A DNA stretch of 55,315 nt from Pararhodobacter sp. (GCA_020832665.1 JAFIEG010000023.1:1-55315); one strand, 5' to 3'. Shown: positions 44,232 to 53,322, numbered from the stretch's first letter. Translations and numbers: made by a program. Notes: generated by a model not told the origin, from the letters alone.

Positions 44232-45776
44232 ATGTCTTCGATTCTTACCAACACCTCTGCCATGGTCGCGCTGCAAACCATGCGTGGCATCAACAGGGAT
44301 ATGGCCGACACCCAGAACCAGATCGCCACCGGCATGAAGGTCGGCTCGGCCAAGGACAACGCCGCCGTCTGGGCCATCTCGCGGGTCATGGAATCCGATG
44401 TTCAGGGCTTCAAGGCCATTCAGGAAAGCCTCTCGCTGGGCGAATCGACGGTCGCAGTGGCGCGCCAGGCCACCGAAACGGTGACCAGCCTGCTGACCGA
44501 GATGAAGGGCAAGATCGTCGCCGCGCAGGAAGAAAATGTCGATCGCGCCAAGATCCAGACCGACATCACCCAGCTGCAGGAGCAGATATCTTCGGTGGTC
44601 AATTCGGCGCAGTTCAACGGGTTGAACCTCGTAAACGGGGCCAGTTCGAACCCGGTGAATGTGCTCTCCTCGCTCGACCGGGCAGCCGATGGCACTGTGA
44701 GCAGCAGCGCGATCGCGGTGACTACGCATAACCTCACCACCACCGCCGCACAGTTCGGCGATGGCGATTCGCTCGCGGCCAACCTTACCGTGGACGGGCT
44801 GACCGGCGCCGACGAGGTGGCAGCCGGTGCCGATACCGGCGCGCTGACCTTTGGCGGCAACATCGGCACCAATGGCGGCGAATTCGATGTCGTCATCACG
44901 GTGGGCGGCGAGACCATTACCCTGCAGACGGCCACCCTGGATGACAACGCCACCGCTGCCGAAGTCGCCGATGCGATTCGCGCTGCGGTCAACGGCTCTG
45001 AGAACGCGGCGCTGCAGGGCATCAATCTGGTTGCCGGCGGCACCGGTGCAGAGCTTGAATTCTCCATGGGCGGCAGCTTCGAGGATGTCACCATCGATGT
45101 CTCCGACGTGGTGGCCAATTCCGATCTGACCGGCGCCGACGCCAATGGCTGGGAAGATCAGGCGCAGACCCTCGGCGCGACGGCTGCAACCGTCGAATTC
45201 GACAGCAGCGCCGAAATCAATGCCGGTGACAGCTACCGTGTGACCGTCGGCTCCGAGAACTTCGATTATGTTGCCGGCGCGGGTGACAGCTTCGAGGATG
45301 TCGCCGACGGGCTGGCGGCACTTGTCAATGCCGCGGAAGGCTTCGAGGCCCGAGTGACCGAGGATGGCGGCACATTCACGCTTGAAGTGGTCAACACCTC
45401 GGGCACCGATGCCGCCTTCGCCGCTGACGGCGCCGAGGACGGTCAGGCGGCAGGCGGCCTGTTCGCAATGGCCGGGCTCAACGTTACCACCCAGGAGGGC
45501 GCCCAGCAGGCGCTGGACGATATCGAGGCGCTGATCCAGTTCTCGATTGATGCCGCCGCCGGCTTCGGTTCGGCCCAGGCGCGCATCGAGATCCAGAGCG
45601 ACTTTGTCGGCAACCTGATCGATTCGCTCAACACCGGCATCGGCACGCTGATCGATGCCGATATGGAAGCGCAATCGGCGAGGCTGCAGGCGCTGCAGGT
45701 GCAGCAGCAGCTGGCCACGCAGTCGTTGTCGATTGCCAACCAGGCGCCGCAGAACCTCCTCGCGCTGTTCCGCTAA
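44232..45776 (+). CDS. fliC: Flagellin
   Basis: 514 aa filament protein. The conserved N-terminal D0/D1 region (MSSILTNTSAMVALQTM; MADTQNQIATGMKVGSAKDN) and the C-terminal D0/D1 region (LQQQLATQSLSIANQAPQNLL type ending, IGTLIDADMEAQSARL) are intact. The surface region (residues about 160-420) is long, strongly acidic and poor in basic residues. It contains two similar subdomains (AAEVADAIRAAVNGSEN and FEDVADGLAALVNAAEG), suggesting an internal duplication. GAGG precedes the ATG. Flagellin is followed by flaF and flbT. Confidence 0.95.
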   Translation: MSSILTNTSAMVALQTMRGINRDMADTQNQIATGMKVGSAKDNAAVWAISRVMESDVQGFKAIQESLSLGESTVAVARQATETVTSLLTEMKGKIVAAQEENVDRAKIQTDITQLQEQISSVVNSAQFNGLNLVNGASSNPVNVLSSLDRAADGTVSSSAIAVTTHNLTTTAAQFGDGDSLAANLTVDGLTGADEVAAGADTGALTFGGNIGTNGGEFDVVITVGGETITLQTATLDDNATAAEVADAIRAAVNGSENAALQGINLVAGGTGAELEFSMGGSFEDVTIDVSDVVANSDLTGADANGWEDQAQTLGATAATVEFDSSAEINAGDSYRVTVGSENFDYVAGAGDSFEDVADGLAALVNAAEGFEARVTEDGGTFTLEVVNTSGTDAAFAADGAEDGQAAGGLFAMAGLNVTTQEGAQQALDDIEALIQFSIDAAAGFGSAQARIEIQSDFVGNLIDSLNTGIGTLIDADMEAQSARLQALQVQQQLATQSLSIANQAPQNLLALFR

Positions 45777-45784
45777 GCCAGTGA

Positions 45785-45808
45785 CGGGGTCCGCCATGGC
45801 GGGCCCCG
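45785..45808 (+). terminator. Hairpin after fliC
   Basis: An 11-pair stem CGGGGTCCGCC/GGCGGGCCCCG (one G-U pair) with a 2-nt nominal loop, starting 8 nt past the fliC stop codon. No T run follows. It probably separates abundant fliC mRNA from flaF-flbT or protects its 3' end. Confidence 0.6.
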
Positions 45809-45865
45809 CCCAAGCCCTGCACTTCAGGGCGCGTAGCCGCCGCCCGCACAGCCGAAGGACACTCA

Positions 45866-46246
45866 ATGAACGCCCCTGCTTTCGCACAATCCGCCTATGG
45901 CGCCCAGGCGCGCAGCGTCAAGACGCCGCGCGATGTCGAGCACGACCTCCTCGCCCGCATCACAGCCCGGCTGCGCCGCGCCGCCGAGCACGAGGGGCCG
46001 GGCGCCTATCCCGAACTCGTCGCCGCGCTGGACGAGAACGCCCGCCTCTGGACGGTCTTTGCCGCCGATCTGGCCGGGCCGGGCAACGCCTATCCCGACG
46101 ATCTGCGCGCCGGACTGCTGTCGCTGGCCGGTTTCACGCTGGAACACACGCGCAAGGTGTTGCGCGAGAAGGCCGAGACCGCGCCGCTGATCGAGATCAA
46201 CACCATCGTCATGCGCGGGCTGCGCGGTGGCGTGGAGGTGGCGTGA
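45866..46246 (+). CDS. flaF: Flagellar biosynthesis regulator FlaF
   Basis: 126 aa, helical. FlaF family pattern: AYGAQARSVKTPRDVEHDLLARIT, LWTVFAADLAGPGNAYPDDLRA and LLSLAGFTLEHTRKVL. In Caulobacter FlaF promotes flagellin synthesis or export and opposes FlbT. AAGGAC lies upstream of the ATG; the stop overlaps the flbT ATG by one base (TGATG). Confidence 0.92.
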   Translation: MNAPAFAQSAYGAQARSVKTPRDVEHDLLARITARLRRAAEHEGPGAYPELVAALDENARLWTVFAADLAGPGNAYPDDLRAGLLSLAGFTLEHTRKVLREKAETAPLIEINTIVMRGLRGGVEVA

Positions 46247-46650
46247 TGGGCGGCCTTATCCTCAAGCTCGCCCCGCAGGAGCGTGTGTTGATCAACGGCG
46301 CCGTGATCGAAAACGGCGACCGGCGCAGCCGGTTCTGCGTGCTCACCCCGGATGCCAACATCCTGCGGCTGCGCGATGCCATCCACCCCGAAGAGGCGCG
46401 CACCCCGGTGCGCCGCGTGTGCTACATCGCGCAGCTGGTTCTGTCGGGCGATGTCGCCCCCGAAGAGGCGCGCCCGCAGCTTCTGCGCGGGATCGAGCAA
46501 CTCAGCCAGGTGCTTACCGACCCCGACAGCCGCAGCCGGCTGGACCATGCCACGCGCGCGGTGCTCGCCGGCGGCTATTACCAGGGGTTGCGTGCGCTTC
46601 GCGCACTTATCCCGCGCGAGGACCGGCTGTTTGCCGTGGCGCGATCATGA
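46246..46650 (+). CDS. flbT: Flagellar biosynthesis repressor FlbT
   Basis: 134 aa. The N terminus GLILKLAPQERVLINGAVIENGDRRSR is typical FlbT. The family acts post-transcriptionally on flagellin mRNA, destabilising it until the hook is complete. It shares one base with the flaF stop and overlaps the next gene by 4 nt, so flaF, flbT and the DUF1217 gene are one coupled unit. The small fliC leader hairpin at 44171 is a possible target. Confidence 0.92.
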   Translation: MGGLILKLAPQERVLINGAVIENGDRRSRFCVLTPDANILRLRDAIHPEEARTPVRRVCYIAQLVLSGDVAPEEARPQLLRGIEQLSQVLTDPDSRSRLDHATRAVLAGGYYQGLRALRALIPREDRLFAVARS

Positions 46651-47495
46651 GCTTTCAGCCGGTTCTTCCCACGGGCGGTTATGTCGGTTGGCGCTTTCTG
46701 GAGCGCACGCTCGAGCGCCAGCAGGAACAACATGCCTCGATGCCAATGGCGCAGCGCGACGAGGCCCGCTTTCGCGAGAAGATCGGCTCGATCGACAATG
46801 CCCGCGCCCTGACCAACGACCGGCAATTGCTGCGCGTAGCGCTCACCGCTTTCGGCCTGGCCGAGGATCTGCCCAACCGGGCCTTTATCCAGCGCGTCCT
46901 GGAAAGCCCGACCTCGGAACGCGGCAGCTTTGCCAACCGCATGGCCGACCGGCGCTACCAGGCGCTGGCGGCGGCTTTCGGTTTCGGCGAGACCGAGGGG
47001 CCGCGCACGCGTGAGCCCGGTTTCGCCGATCGCGTGCTCGCGCTGTACCGCGAGCGATCCTTCGAGGCGGCGGTAGGCCAGCAGGACGATTCGATGCGCA
47101 TGGCGCTGGCGCTGCAGCGCGACCTGACCGAGATCGCGCAGCGCGACGCCAGCGACGAGGCGCACTGGCTGCGCGTTCTGGGAACGCCCAGCCTGCGTAA
47201 GGTCTTCGAGACCGCCTTCAACCTGCCATCGGCTTTCGGCGCGCAGGATCTCGACCGACAGGTTGAAATCATGAAGCGGCGCAGCCGCTCCGCCTTCGGC
47301 GACTCGACGGTCAGCCAGTTCACCGATTCCGACAAGCGCGACGCGCTGATCCGGCGCTTCTTCATAGGCGAGCAGGTCGCCCAGGTTTCGACGCTGGGCA
47401 GCGGCGCAACCGCGCTGGCGCTATTGCAGGCGGGTCAAGGCCCGGCGCGCGGCCCGATGATGCCGCCGCCCCTGCCGCTGACGCTGCCACGCTGA
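46647..47495 (+). CDS. DUF1217 family protein, flagellar cluster
   Basis: 282 aa. Helical, with REKIGSIDNARALTNDRQLLRVALTAFGL and RVLGTPSLRKVFETAFNLPSAFG, the DUF1217 pattern found in flagellar clusters of alphaproteobacteria. Its role is not defined; placement in the flaF-flbT operon suggests a part in flagellar assembly or regulation. ATGA overlap with flbT. The Pro-rich C terminus (MMPPPLPLTLP) is probably disordered. Confidence 0.8.
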   Translation: MSFQPVLPTGGYVGWRFLERTLERQQEQHASMPMAQRDEARFREKIGSIDNARALTNDRQLLRVALTAFGLAEDLPNRAFIQRVLESPTSERGSFANRMADRRYQALAAAFGFGETEGPRTREPGFADRVLALYRERSFEAAVGQQDDSMRMALALQRDLTEIAQRDASDEAHWLRVLGTPSLRKVFETAFNLPSAFGAQDLDRQVEIMKRRSRSAFGDSTVSQFTDSDKRDALIRRFFIGEQVAQVSTLGSGATALALLQAGQGPARGPMMPPPLPLTLPR

Positions 47496-47643
47496 AGGGC
47501 AGGGCCAACGCCGCCTGCCGGCGATCATCTGCCGAAAAAACTTGACATGAGTCATGAAACATAGCGCCGAATGCGTGTAGCATTAACGGTGGCGTGGCAG
47601 CCCTGTCATTGCCTTTCGATCCTGTTACATGGAGGACGAGTTG

Positions 47644-47943
47644 ATGACGTTTCGGGCAATGATTCCGGGCCTAATTCTGGCAGCGGGCCTGGCCATGGCC
47701 ATGCTGTCGGCATTGGCTACGCCGGCGCAGGCACAGCGCACCGATTACTGGAACTTGAGTTGCAACCAGCTCTGGTATGAGCGCAACCTGATCTATGCCA
47801 ATCGCGGCTACTGCTTCCAGACGCAGCGCGCGATTCGCACCTTTGGCCCGCGCTGCTACCCACCCTACGGCCAGCTGTCCACGGCCGAGCAACGCCGCGT
47901 GGCCGAGATCATCCGCTGGGAACGCCAGCGCGGCTGCCGCTGA
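47644..47943 (+). CDS. Secreted YARHG-type small protein
   Basis: 99 aa. A signal peptide (AMIPGLILAAGLAMAMLSALATPAQA) precedes a domain with SCNQLWYERNLIYANRGYCF, where the YARHG signature appears as YANRG. Cysteines (4-5 in the mature part) probably pair in the periplasm. The ATG at 47644 is chosen because GGAGG stands 8 nt upstream; that GGAGG lies inside a second in-frame ATG codon region 15 nt earlier. Function of the domain is unknown. Confidence 0.75.
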   Translation: MTFRAMIPGLILAAGLAMAMLSALATPAQAQRTDYWNLSCNQLWYERNLIYANRGYCFQTQRAIRTFGPRCYPPYGQLSTAEQRRVAEIIRWERQRGCR

Positions 47944-48071
47944 GCCACGACGGATCGTGCCGGAGCGCCGGACGCTGCGGCCCGTTCCGAAATCGGCCGG
48001 CGGGGCCGGCCATTCAAACGCGCCTGATGCAGGGCGTGTCTGGTGATGACAGCCGTCGGAGGGCAGAGGGG

Positions 48072-49085
48072 ATGACAGGAAAGAGCGGACTCATGCTTGC
48101 GGCAGCGATGGTTGCCGCGCTGGCCCAGCTGCAACCAGCGCGGGCGAATGATTCGATGGCGGGCATGGCGCTGGGCGGGCTGCAATTCATTCGCTCGGAC
48201 GACGTGGCCATGGTGGAGCAGTTCCTGCACATCACCCCCGACCGGGTACATGTGCGCTATGTTTTCCGCAACGAGAGCGACAGCACCGTCGATGCCCTTG
48301 TCGCCTTTCCGCTGCCGGCGCTGGGGTATCCCGATGATTTCGATTATGTCTGGGTGCCGTTCGAGGAAAGCGCCAACTATGTCGGTTTCCGCACCATGAT
48401 CGATGGCAGCGAGATCGAGCCGAATGTTGACAGCCGCGCGCTGCTTCTGGGCATCGATATCACCGAAAGGCTGCGCGCGCTGGATGTTTCGCCGGTACCC
48501 TTCGGCTATCAGGCGGTCGAGGCCATCGCCGCGCTGCCTGCCGCCACCCGCGCGGCGCTGCGCGAGGATCTGCTCATCGACGCGCACAACCAGCCTTTGT
48601 GGCGGCTCGAGACCAGTTTCTGGCGCCGGCAAAGCTTTGCACCCGGTGTCGAGGTGGTGGTCGAGCATGAATACACCCCGGTACGCGGCGGCAGCGCCTC
48701 GTCGCCGGTGGGCAATATGCCCCCTGCCGAGGGCGGCGACTGGGCCGATCATGCGCGCGAACGCTACTGCATCGAGCGCGCGCTGGAAGAAGCAATGTAT
48801 CGGCGCCAGCGCACCGGCCCCGACGACCTGTACCTGACCTTTACCACCAGCGAGGTGGGGTATGTGCTGATGACCGGGGGCAATTGGCGCGGCCCGATCG
48901 GGCGTTTCCGGCTGGTCGTCGAGGCTCCACACCCCGAGGATTTCGTCTTCATGTGCGAGGATCGCGCCACGCGCGTGGCCCCGAACCGGATCGAGATCGA
49001 TGCGACGGATTTCTGGCCCTGGGGCGATCTCGACATCCTGTTCGCGCATCTGAGCGGCGAAGGCATCGAGCGCGACGACTGGTGA
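48072..49085 (+). CDS. DUF4424 family secreted protein
   Basis: 337 aa with an N-terminal signal peptide (LMLAAAMVAALAQLQPARA). The mature start NDSMAGMALGGLQFIRSDDV and VRYVFRNESDSTVDALVAFPLP belong to the DUF4424 family (periplasmic, unknown function). Cys in RERYCIERALEE and FVFMCED. GGAGGGCAGAGGGG precedes the ATG at 48072. It stands alone between the YARHG gene and sdhB, and converges on sdhB. Confidence 0.78.
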   Translation: MTGKSGLMLAAAMVAALAQLQPARANDSMAGMALGGLQFIRSDDVAMVEQFLHITPDRVHVRYVFRNESDSTVDALVAFPLPALGYPDDFDYVWVPFEESANYVGFRTMIDGSEIEPNVDSRALLLGIDITERLRALDVSPVPFGYQAVEAIAALPAATRAALREDLLIDAHNQPLWRLETSFWRRQSFAPGVEVVVEHEYTPVRGGSASSPVGNMPPAEGGDWADHARERYCIERALEEAMYRRQRTGPDDLYLTFTTSEVGYVLMTGGNWRGPIGRFRLVVEAPHPEDFVFMCEDRATRVAPNRIEIDATDFWPWGDLDILFAHLSGEGIERDDW

Positions 49086-49149
49086 GGGTTACGCTCAACG
49101 CCACTGGCTGTGCCGCCCGCAGCGACGGTGCCTTGACGCGTCTCACCCG

Positions 49150-49175
49150 CAGGATGGGCAATAATGCCCATCCTG
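49150..49175. terminator. Bidirectional terminator between DUF4424 gene and sdhB
   Basis: A perfect 11-bp stem CAGGATGGGCA/TGCCCATCCTG with loop ATAA, between convergent genes. A short T run (TTTT) follows 12 nt later on the plus strand. Confidence 0.75.
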
Positions 49176-49214
49176 GCAGCGTCAGGTTTTCGAACCGGTT
49201 TGCCGGAAAGGCGC

Positions 49215-49994
49215 TCAAACCACCCGTTCGACCATCATCTTCTTGATCTCGGCAATCGCCTTGGCCGGGTTCAGCCCCTTGGGGCAGGTCTTGGCGCAAT
49301 TCATGATGGTGTGGCAGCGATAAAGCTTGAACGGGTCGTGCAGATCGTCGAGCCGCTCGCCGGTGGCTTCGTCGCGCGAATCGATGATCCAGCGATAGGC
49401 GTGCAGAAGCGCCGCCGGGCCCAGATAGCGGTCGCCATTCCACCAGTAGCTGGGGCAGGAGGTGGAGCAGCAGGCACACATGACGCATTCATAGAGACCG
49501 TCGAGTTTTTCGCGGTCCTCGATGGATTGTTTCCACTCTTTCGCCGGGGTGTTCGATTTCGTCTCCAGCCAGGGCTGGATGCTGGCGTGCTGGGCGTAGA
49601 AATGCGTCAGATCGGGCACCAGATCCTTGACCACCGGCATATGTGGCAGCGGGTAGATGCGCACATCGCCCTTCACTTCGTCCATGCCGAAGATGCAGGC
49701 CAGCTCGTTGCCGCCATCGATATTCATGGCGCAAGAGCCGCAGATGCCCTCGCGGCAGGAACGGCGAAAGGTCAGCGTGGGGTCGATCTCGTTCTTGATC
49801 TTGATCAGCGCGTCCAGAACCATAGGCCCGCAGCTGTCCATATCAACGAAATAGGTGTCCACGCGCGGGTTCTCGCCGTCATCGGGGTTCCAGCGATAGA
49901 TGCGGAAGGTGCGCAGGTTCTTCGCGCCTTCGGGCTTGGGCCAGGTCTTGCCGACGCGGATCTGGCTGTTTTTCGGCAGGGTCAGTTGAACCAT
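49215..49994 (-). CDS. sdhB: Succinate dehydrogenase iron-sulfur subunit
   Basis: 259 aa. It carries electrons from FAD to ubiquinone. [2Fe-2S] ligands C80, C85, C88 and C100 (CREGICGSC and a later Cys), then [12 protein letters not shown] and [12 protein letters not shown] for the [4Fe-4S] and [3Fe-4S] clusters. AGGAG lies 6 nt upstream of the ATG, which is 9 nt past the GIY-YIG-like gene. Normally sdhB directly follows sdhA. Confidence 0.97.
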   Translation of the reverse strand: MVQLTLPKNSQIRVGKTWPKPEGAKNLRTFRIYRWNPDDGENPRVDTYFVDMDSCGPMVLDALIKIKNEIDPTLTFRRSCREGICGSCAMNIDGGNELACIFGMDEVKGDVRIYPLPHMPVVKDLVPDLTHFYAQHASIQPWLETKSNTPAKEWKQSIEDREKLDGLYECVMCACCSTSCPSYWWNGDRYLGPAALLHAYRWIIDSRDEATGERLDDLHDPFKLYRCHTIMNCAKTCPKGLNPAKAIAEIKKMMVERVV

Positions 49995-50003
49995 CTAGGA
50001 CTC

Positions 50004-50546
50004 CTAGCGAGCAAGTTGTAGAGCAGACTCAGAGTACCGGATCCACGCATCCCGTGGGCCACGGCGCCGATGTAACCGACGGTCGTTTAGACCGTAAACA
50101 ACGACTCTGCGATCGCGTCTTGTCATCGAAACATTCAGGATCGCATGGTTTACAGCGAGAGCATGAGCGATTAGGCGGTTCTCCAACCAATCGATTTCAC
50201 GAGAGGCCGATATATTTGCAGGCCCAGTGTCGCAAGTTTCATTACGCCCGGAACACCTTGGATAAAGAATCAATTTTGTAATGCCTGCCGGCTGTTGCTC
50301 CATGGCTCTCCGGTACTTGGCCAGTTTATCTGAGGTAAAGACTTCACCTGCAAAAGAACTCTGTGTTTTACCTGCATACCAAGGCGTTGGCTGCCCTCTT
50401 TGGTTCTCGATTACAAACAGATAGCACCCAATAGCTTTTCGGATATTGTAATCAAATTCCTCTTCCATCGTATGCCAGAATCGCTCGCGCCACCTACCAT
50501 TGCCCAAGTCAAACTCTACGGCAGGGGTAACAGCAAAATAAGGCAT
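50004..50546 (-). CDS. GIY-YIG-like protein inserted in sdh operon, foreign composition
   Basis: 180 aa. Possible GIY-YIG nuclease-like fold: GCY (residues 40-42) and PWYAGKT (YAG at 57-59) fit the two strands of the motif, and EIDWLENRLIAHALAVNHAI (E117/E122) fits the C-terminal Glu/Asn region. The catalytic Arg is not obvious, so activity is uncertain. Composition is foreign: 29 of 60 bases are G or C in 50341-50400, against 38 of 60 in sdhA at 50581-50640. Its ATG shares one base with the sdhA stop (TGATG) and it ends 9 nt before sdhB. It is a single gene that splits the sdhA-sdhB pair without breaking it. Confidence 0.7.
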   Translation of the reverse strand: MPYFAVTPAVEFDLGNGRWRERFWHTMEEEFDYNIRKAIGCYLFVIENQRGQPTPWYAGKTQSSFAGEVFTSDKLAKYRRAMEQQPAGITKLILYPRCSGRNETCDTGPANISASREIDWLENRLIAHALAVNHAILNVSMTRRDRRVVVYGLNDRRLHRRRGPRDAWIRYSESALQLAR

Positions 50547-52351
50547 CAGTAAACACGCGCCTTGGGGGCGATCTTTTTCGGCTCGATGCCGCCCTTCTCG
50601 GGCGGGGTGAGCGGTTCAGTAATGACCGGGCGATAATCCAGCCGGACCTTGTTGCCATCGACCCAGGCGAGCGAATGCTTGCGCCAGTTCTGGTCATCGC
50701 GCTCGGAGAAATCCTCGCGGGCGTGGGCCCCGCGCGATTCCTTTCGCGCCAGAGCGCCGTTGATGGTGGTCAGTGCATTGGGCATGAGGTTTTCAAGCTC
50801 AAGCGTTTCCATCAGGTCCGAGTTCCAGATCAGCGAGCGGTCGGTAACCTTGATGTCGCTCAGCTTGGCGGCCACCTTCTCCATCTCGGCCACGCCTTCG
50901 GCCAGCACCTCTTCGGTGCGGAACACGGCGGCGTTGGACTGCATGGTCTTCTGCATTTCCAGCCGCAGATCGGCCGTGGGCACCGCGCCATCGGCATTGC
51001 GGATACGGTCAAACCGTTCCAGCGCGGCATCGACCGCTGCCTTGGGCGCCACCGGCACCGGCGCCTCGGCATCGACCACCTGACCGGCGCGGATGGCGGC
51101 GGCGCGGCCGAACACTACCAGATCGATCAGCGAATTCGATCCCAGCCGGTTTGCCCCATGCACCGAGGCGCAGGCCGCCTCGCCCACCGCCATCAGCCCC
51201 GGCGCCACCCGGTTGGGGTTCTCGCCATCGGCGTTGAGCACCTCGCCCCAGTAATTGGTGGGAATGCCGCCCATGTTGTAATGCACCGTCGGCAGCACCG
51301 GGATGGGCTCGCGGGTGACATCGACCCCGGCAAAGATGCGCGCCGATTCGGAAATGCCGGGCAGGCGCAGATGCAGCGTTTCCGGCGGCAGGTGGTTGAG
51401 ATGCAGGTGGATATGGTCCTTGTTCGGCCCCACCCCGCGCCCCTCGCGGATTTCAATCGTCATGCAGCGCGAAACCACGTCGCGGCTGGCCAGATCCTTG
51501 TAGGTGGGGGCGTAGCGCTCCATGAAGCGCTCGCCCTCGGAATTGGTCAGGTATCCGCCCTCGCCGCGCGCGCCCTCGGTGATCAGGCAGCCGGCGCCAT
51601 AGATGCCGGTGGGGTGGAACTGCACGAATTCCATGTCCTGCAGGGGCAGCCCTGCACGGGCGATCATGCCGTTGCCGTCGCCGGTGCAGGTATGCGCCGA
51701 GGTGGCGCTGAAAAAGGCCCGGCCATAACCGCCGGTGGCCAGCACCACCATCTTGGCGTTGAACTGGTGCATCGTGCCGTCATCGAGCTTCCAGGCCAGC
51801 ACGCCCTGGCACTGGCCGTCCTCGCTCATGAGCAGGTCGAGGGCGAAATACTCGATATAGAACTCGGCCTTTTGCTTGAGCGACTGGCCATAGAGCGTGT
51901 GCAGCATTGCGTGGCCGGTGCGATCGGCGGCGGCGGCTGTGCGCTGCACGGGCGGGCCCTCGCCGAACTCGGTCGTATGGCCGCCGAAGGGGCGCTGATA
52001 GATCCTGCCGTCTTCGGTTCGAGAGAAGGGCACACCGTAATGCTCCAGCTCATAGACAGCCTTGGGCGCCTCGCGCGCCAGATATTCCATCGCGTCGGTG
52101 TCGCCCAGCCAGTCGGAACCCTTCACCGTGTCATACATGTGCCACTGCCAGTGATCGGGGCCCATGTTGGAAAGGCTGGCGGCTATGCCGCCCTGCGCCG
52201 CCACGGTGTGGCTGCGGGTGGGAAAGACCTTGGTGATGCAGGCCGTGCGCAGCCCCTGTTCGGCCATGCCGAGCGTGGCGCGCAGCCCCGCGCCGCCGGC
52301 GCCGACCACCACCACGTCAAAGGAATGTTGTTCGATTTCGTATGCAGCCAT
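50546..52351 (-). CDS. sdhA: Succinate dehydrogenase flavoprotein subunit
   Basis: 601 aa. FAD-binding fold [20 protein letters not shown]; His48 in the SHTVAAQGG motif carries the covalent FAD; active-site elements [30 protein letters not shown], and [11 protein letters not shown]. It oxidises succinate to fumarate. The start at 52351 ([10 protein letters not shown]) is used; an ATG 21 nt upstream falls in the sdhD 3' end. It begins 10 nt after sdhD. Confidence 0.98.
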   Translation of the reverse strand: MAAYEIEQHSFDVVVVGAGGAGLRATLGMAEQGLRTACITKVFPTRSHTVAAQGGIAASLSNMGPDHWQWHMYDTVKGSDWLGDTDAMEYLAREAPKAVYELEHYGVPFSRTEDGRIYQRPFGGHTTEFGEGPPVQRTAAAADRTGHAMLHTLYGQSLKQKAEFYIEYFALDLLMSEDGQCQGVLAWKLDDGTMHQFNAKMVVLATGGYGRAFFSATSAHTCTGDGNGMIARAGLPLQDMEFVQFHPTGIYGAGCLITEGARGEGGYLTNSEGERFMERYAPTYKDLASRDVVSRCMTIEIREGRGVGPNKDHIHLHLNHLPPETLHLRLPGISESARIFAGVDVTREPIPVLPTVHYNMGGIPTNYWGEVLNADGENPNRVAPGLMAVGEAACASVHGANRLGSNSLIDLVVFGRAAAIRAGQVVDAEAPVPVAPKAAVDAALERFDRIRNADGAVPTADLRLEMQKTMQSNAAVFRTEEVLAEGVAEMEKVAAKLSDIKVTDRSLIWNSDLMETLELENLMPNALTTINGALARKESRGAHAREDFSERDDQNWRKHSLAWVDGNKVRLDYRPVITEPLTPPEKGGIEPKKIAPKARVY

Positions 52352-52361
52352 GTGTCTTTCC

Positions 52362-52742
52362 TCAGGCGCCAAACAGGGTGGTGGCGACAGCCAGCGTGCC
52401 GGCTACCGCCAGCGCGCCACAGGCGAAGGTGTTGAGCATCAACAGCGCCACCCGCGCGGGTTTGTTGGGCACGTAATCCTCGATGACCACCTGCACGCCC
52501 TGCGCCAGATGCCAGAAAGCGACGAGGAAGAACAGCACCGCCACCAGCGCATTGCCGAAGCTGGAATAGGTGGCCAGCATTGCCTCGTGCCCGCCGCCCA
52601 GCGCGCGGCCGAATGGGATGACGAACAGGACGGTCAGCGGGATCAGCGCCACCGACGACACCCTTTGCATCCACCAGTGATGCGCCCCCTCGCCGGCAGC
52701 GCCAAGGCCGTGAACGCGCGAATAATCGGTCTTGAATGCCAT
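52362..52742 (-). CDS. sdhD: Succinate dehydrogenase membrane anchor SdhD
   Basis: 126 aa, three membrane helices (about 28-48, 60-82, 95-122). The [20 protein letters not shown] segment preceding helix 1 and [14 protein letters not shown] are SdhD features; a heme-coordinating residue and the quinone site are shared with SdhC. Start [12 protein letters not shown] at 52742, 11 nt after sdhC. The longer upstream frame is only sdhC read out of phase. Confidence 0.9.
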   Translation of the reverse strand: MAFKTDYSRVHGLGAAGEGAHHWWMQRVSSVALIPLTVLFVIPFGRALGGGHEAMLATYSSFGNALVAVLFFLVAFWHLAQGVQVVIEDYVPNKPARVALLMLNTFACGALAVAGTLAVATTLFGA

Positions 52743-52753
52743 GCCGCCCTCCG

Positions 52754-53137
52754 TCAGACGATGATGATCGTTATCAGCGTCAGCACCACCGAGGCGCCGA
52801 TCACGATGTAGTTGGCGCGCTGGGTCGCCTCGAGGTCGAAATTGCGGCCCATGTCCCAGACCAGGTGCCGGATGCCGTTGCAGAAGTGATAGCACAGCGC
52901 CCAGAGCGAGAGCATCATCACCACCAGCCCCAGCCATGAACTCAGCAGCCAGTCCACGGTGGCGAAATGCGCCGCCGACCAGGCGCCGGCGACAAACCAC
53001 CAGACCACCAGCACTGTGCCGGGGACAAGCGCCATGCCGGTGATCCGGTGCAGGATCGACAGGCGCGCGGTCAGCGGCAGGCGGTAGATCGTCAAATGTG
53101 GTGAAAGAGGCCGGTTGCCCCGGTTCACATCAGCCAT
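52754..53137 (-). CDS. sdhC: Succinate dehydrogenase cytochrome b556 subunit SdhC
   Basis: 127 aa, three membrane helices. Signature RPLSPHLTIYRLPLTARLSI with SILHRITG (quinone site) and CYHFCNGIRHLVWD, which holds the axial His for heme b. AAGGGAAA lies upstream of the ATG. First gene of the sdh operon; the paired TGTGATCAC boxes are 142-170 nt upstream. A likely promoter has -10 TATTCA at 53194-53199 (minus strand). Confidence 0.95.
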   Translation of the reverse strand: MADVNRGNRPLSPHLTIYRLPLTARLSILHRITGMALVPGTVLVVWWFVAGAWSAAHFATVDWLLSSWLGLVVMMLSLWALCYHFCNGIRHLVWDMGRNFDLEATQRANYIVIGASVVLTLITIIIV

Positions 53138-53278
53138 GGTCGTTTCCCTTCACTTGGCGGGCGTTCAGGGCGCGCCCGCTGGCTCTGCGCCGATGAATAG
53201 CGGATTTTTCAGCCAAGTCACGCCGGGAATGACCGAAAACACCGCGCAAGCCGGTTGCGACGGTGAAAAAGCCGGTTT

Positions 53279-53307
53279 TGTGATCACGTAATATTTTGTG
53301 TGATCAC
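53279..53307 (-). promoter_or_regulatory. Paired TGTGATCAC boxes upstream of sdhC
   Basis: Two copies of TGTGATCAC at 53279-53287 and 53299-53307, 20 nt apart start to start, in an A/T-rich patch unlike the surroundings. They match the suc pair (39783-39812) exactly in the 9-mer. They lie 142-170 nt from the sdhC ATG. Candidate regulator: AkgR, the GntR-family activator of TCA genes in R. sphaeroides; its DNA site is not something I can confirm from memory. Confidence 0.65.
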
Positions 53308-53322
53308 ATAAAATGCGTGCAC

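Noticed and set aside
47543-47556. FNR-like TTGACATGAGTCAT or a -35 TTGACA element before the YARHG gene.
   Set aside because: The second FNR half-site lacks the final AA and no -10 element lies at a proper distance.
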